Shown: positions 61,597-64,000 of the stretch, one piece after another
Numbering within the stretch: position 1 is the stretch's first letter
How the letters are laid out: every line of letters begins with the position of its first letter
Source of the DNA: Ephydatia muelleri
Lineage: Eukaryota; Porifera; Demospongiae; Spongillida; Spongillidae
Reading direction: 5' to 3'
DNA length: 64,000 nucleotides
Assembly: GCA_013339895.1 (NCBI GenBank)
Contig: JABACO010000018.1
Location: forward strand, 7,961,021-8,025,020
Notes under the pieces: model-generated
Databases searched by the model: none
Seen by the model: the letters and a program-made list of their open reading frames with translations, nothing else
What the model was told of the DNA's origin: nothing
Translations under genes and position numbers: made by a program

Positions 61597-61939
61597 GACA
61601 CCTCACTGCACTGGTGTGGATCTAGTTCTCAATTGAAACATCTAGGTGGTTTCGTGGTCCTGAGTCATGCTCTCCTCTTAAAGAACTTGGGCAGAGGATT
61701 GTACAAAACCACTGGAGATCAAAATACCTCCAAACCTCTTTGGAAGCAATTGTCAATCATCGTACAGAGGGGCAATTGATGCTACTTCAATAGTATAGGA
61801 TGCAGGCCTCATATCGACAAGTATAGATTTTGTCATTAATATTTTATGTATGTTCTTGTATCTATTGTGACCATATTAATTTTAATAATTGGAAATATTT
61901 GATTCTGTGTGCATGACAAGAGAACAGTAGAAGCAGCTT
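61597..61939. other. Intergenic, nothing recognised
   Basis: No coding signal or repeat structure was seen before the CT-rich array. Confidence 0.5.
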
Positions 61940-62349
61940 TGCCCCTCTCTCTTTCTCCTCTCTCTCTCTTTCTCTCTCTCTCCTCCCTCTCTCTCTCTCT
62001 CCTCTCCTCCCCTCTATCCCTCTCTCTCTCCCCCCTCTCTCTCTCTCCTCTCTCCTCCTCTCCCCTCTCTCTCTCCCCTCCCCCCTCTCTCTCCCCCTCC
62101 TCTCTCTCTCCCCCTCCTCTCTCTCCTCCCTCTCTCCTCCCTCCCTCTCTCTCTCCCCTCCCCTCCTCTCCTCCCCCCCTCTCTCTCTCTCCTCTCCTCT
62201 CCCCTCCCTCTCTCCTCCCTCCTCCTCTCTCTCTCTCTCTCCCTCTCTCTCTCTCTCTCTCGTCTCTCTCTCTCTCTCTCCCCTCTCTCCCTCTCTTCTC
62301 TCTCTGCTCTCTCCCTCTCTCTTTGTCTCTCTCTTTCTCTTCTCTCTCC

Positions 62350-62370
<21 letters not shown>
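61940..62370. repeat. CT-rich microsatellite array of about 430 bp
   Basis: Mixed CTCTCTCC and CTCTCTCT units end in a short (AC)n. No adjacent splice site was found, so here the array is not tied to a visible exon. Confidence 0.95.
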
Positions 62371-62381
<11 letters not shown>

Positions 62382-62435
62382 AATGTCTGGATAAAACAGC
62401 TCAGATGTGCAGTGACAATGCAATGCCTTGGCAGC

Positions 62436-62672
62436 CAACTCCCTCAGCAGTGCATGATATGCAACTCCCTCAGCAGTGCATGATATGCAAATCCCTCAGC
62501 AGTGCATGATATGCAACTCCCTCAGCAGTGCATGATATGCAACTCCCTCAGCAGTGCATGATATGCAACTCCCTCAGCAGTGCATGATATGCAACTCCCT
62601 CAGCAGTGCATGATATGCAACTCCCTCAGCAGTGCATGATATGCAACTCCCTCAGCAGTGCATGATATGCAA
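62436..62672 (+). repeat. 26-bp minisatellite, about 9 copies
   Basis: The unit reads GCAACTCCCTCAGCAGTGCA(TGATAT). Copies are almost identical. Confidence 0.95.
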
Positions 62673-63218
62673 GCATTACTACAATTTCTGTTGCTACACA
62701 AGGCCTCAAACCATAAACATGTCCTCTGAAAGTGGATGATGTCATGCAATGATAATATATTAGCACATGAGGAAACAGAAGCCTTGGCTATCACTGGTTG
62801 TTCATTGGTCACTCAATGATATGTTCATTGCATGCATATCCAGTAGCAAAGTCACGTAAAAAGTGTTTGGAGCACACATACTCATGAAATGCCATACATG
62901 GAATTGTTCTCTCAAGCTGCTTCCTCATCACACGTCACCAGCACACTGTGTGTGTGTGTGTATGTGTGTGTGTGTGTGTATATGTGGGTGGGTGTGGTGC
63001 CATCTGTACTCGGAAGGCATGCACACCTGCATTGTGGTCACCTGAACACATGTTGCAGTCTTCACTAACTTTGTCAAGTCCAGCAGGGCAATACACATTT
63101 CTGCAAGGGTGATATCCTGGCTGATTTGGTTATGGCAAGACTAATGTGATTTGTTGTCTTGTGGTTGCTGTGGTAGCCTTTGGCAGCTGCACATGGTCAA
63201 TGAGTGGTTTGATCATCA
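62673..63218. other. Intergenic or intronic, with a short GT run
   Basis: A GT-rich stretch lies at 62947-62995. Otherwise nothing is recognisable. Confidence 0.5.
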
Positions 63219-63450
63219 TTGGAGTTCCCTAGAAGAGGTACAGTATCACTCTTGTCCAGCCAGTTGTGGAGTATCTACTGTCGGAGCAATTCGCGGTCAC
63301 TGGTAATGAGCTTGAGTGGAGGGATGGTACATGCTTGGTTGGAAAGTAAAGGGACAGTCAGTGGTCCAAGACTGATTGGCTGTGAGGGACAAGGATTAGA
63401 GAGGCAGTGGTTTTTATATAGAGACGATAATACTGTGGCCTGTTTCCATT
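63219..63450 (+). CDS. Possible exon of a beta-trefoil (ricin-B-type) lectin-like protein
   Basis: The frame reads LSSQLWSIYCRSNSRSLVMS, then GPRLIGCEGQGLERQWFLYR and DDNTV. The spacing Q-L-W ... G-C-x-G-x4-Q-W-x-L resembles QxW-type beta-trefoil repeats. There is no start, no stop in coding context and no clear donor before the minisatellite that begins at 63457. The opposite strand also has an open frame with an acceptor-like GAAACAG. I cannot tell which strand codes, if either. Confidence 0.25.
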
Positions 63451-63456
63451 GGAGTA

Positions 63457-64000
63457 TTCTGTACCCAATGTGGTATTCTGTACCCAGTGTGGTATAGGAG
63501 TATTCTGTACCCAATGTGGTATAGGAGTATCTGTACCCAATGTGGTATAGGAGTATTCTGTACCCAATGTGGTATAGGAGTATTCTGTACCCAATGTGGT
63601 ATTCTGTACCCAGTGTGGTATAGGAGTATTCTGTACCCAATGTGGTATAGGAGTATTCTGTACCCAATGTGGTATTCTGTACCCAGTGTGGTATAGGAGT
63701 ATTCTGTACCCAATGTGGTATTCTGTACCCGTGTGGTATAGGAGTATTCTGTACCCAATGTGGTATAGGAGTATTCTGTACCCAATGTGGTATTCTGTAC
63801 CCAGTGTGGTATAGGAGTATTCTGTACCCAATGTGGTATTCTGTACCCAATGTGGTATTCTGTACCCAGTGTGATATTCTGTACCCAGTGTGATATTCTG
63901 TACCCAGTGTGATATTCTGTACCCAGTGTGGTATTCTGTACCCAGTGTGGTATTCTGTACCCAATGTGGTATTCTGTACTCAATGTGGTATAGGAGTATT
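63457..64000. repeat. Compound minisatellite running off the right edge
   Basis: GTATTCTGTACCCAATGTG (19 bp) units are interspersed with a 10-bp GTATAGGAGT insert, giving 19 and 29-bp periods. The array continues past the window. Confidence 0.95.

Overview
The window is animal nuclear DNA: intron-rich genes with GT-AG junctions, metazoan-only families (forkhead, cadherin, a ROR/MuSK-like receptor kinase) and ordinary housekeeping genes. Genes are tightly packed, with four head-to-head pairs whose start codons lie 60 to 270 bp apart. Introns and spacers are full of micro- and minisatellites. The receptor kinase, the cadherin and the degraded retroelement pieces suggest an early-branching animal. 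A sponge is my best guess; this is inference from style and gene content, not proof.

Layout, left to right. 1-290: edge of a retroelement (-). 1088-2299: forkhead factor (+). 2488-9127: GDP-mannose 4,6-dehydratase GMDS, 14 exons (+). 9184-9706: TAF11 (-), sharing a 111-bp promoter with importin-4 (9818-15856, +). 15944-16732: TMEM208 (-), head to head with the FAU ubiquitin-like/eS30 fusion (16866-17466, +). 17961-18500: RAP2 GTPase (+). 18918-20285: SPATA2-like PUB plus zinc-finger protein (-), head to head with GAS8/DRC4 (20347-22521, +). 22722-22961: ATP synthase subunit f (-). 23233-31814: a TIR-domain open frame that runs in phase into mRNA cap guanine-N7 methyltransferase (+). 32803-52540: very large cadherin-repeat transmembrane protein (+). 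53397-54090: decayed retroelement. 55083-55784: TRAPPC2L (+). 56049-60823: ROR-like receptor tyrosine kinase with a duplicated Frizzled-kringle cassette (-). 60964-61374: LYRM4/ISD11 (-). 61597-64000: mostly tandem repeats, with one possible exon.

The main novelty candidates are: (1) the apparent TIR-RNMT fusion, which would join an immune/NADase-type fold to nuclear mRNA cap methylation; (2) the receptor kinase order Ig-FZ-KR-FZ-KR-TM-TK; (3) a cadherin cytoplasmic tail built from five YESQ|EL exon-pair modules; (4) minisatellites that grow out of splice sites. In two introns the tandem unit carries a copy of the exon end plus its 5' splice site. In many others the 3' polypyrimidine tract has grown into arrays up to 1.2 kb long.

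Most genes are unrelated housekeeping functions (sugar nucleotide synthesis, TFIID, nuclear import, ER targeting, ribosome, trafficking, mitochondrial ATP and Fe-S biogenesis, cilia), so no operon-like logic is expected. Reading-phase conflicts in TAF11, FAU, RNMT and the first cadherin junction suggest scattered one-base assembly errors.
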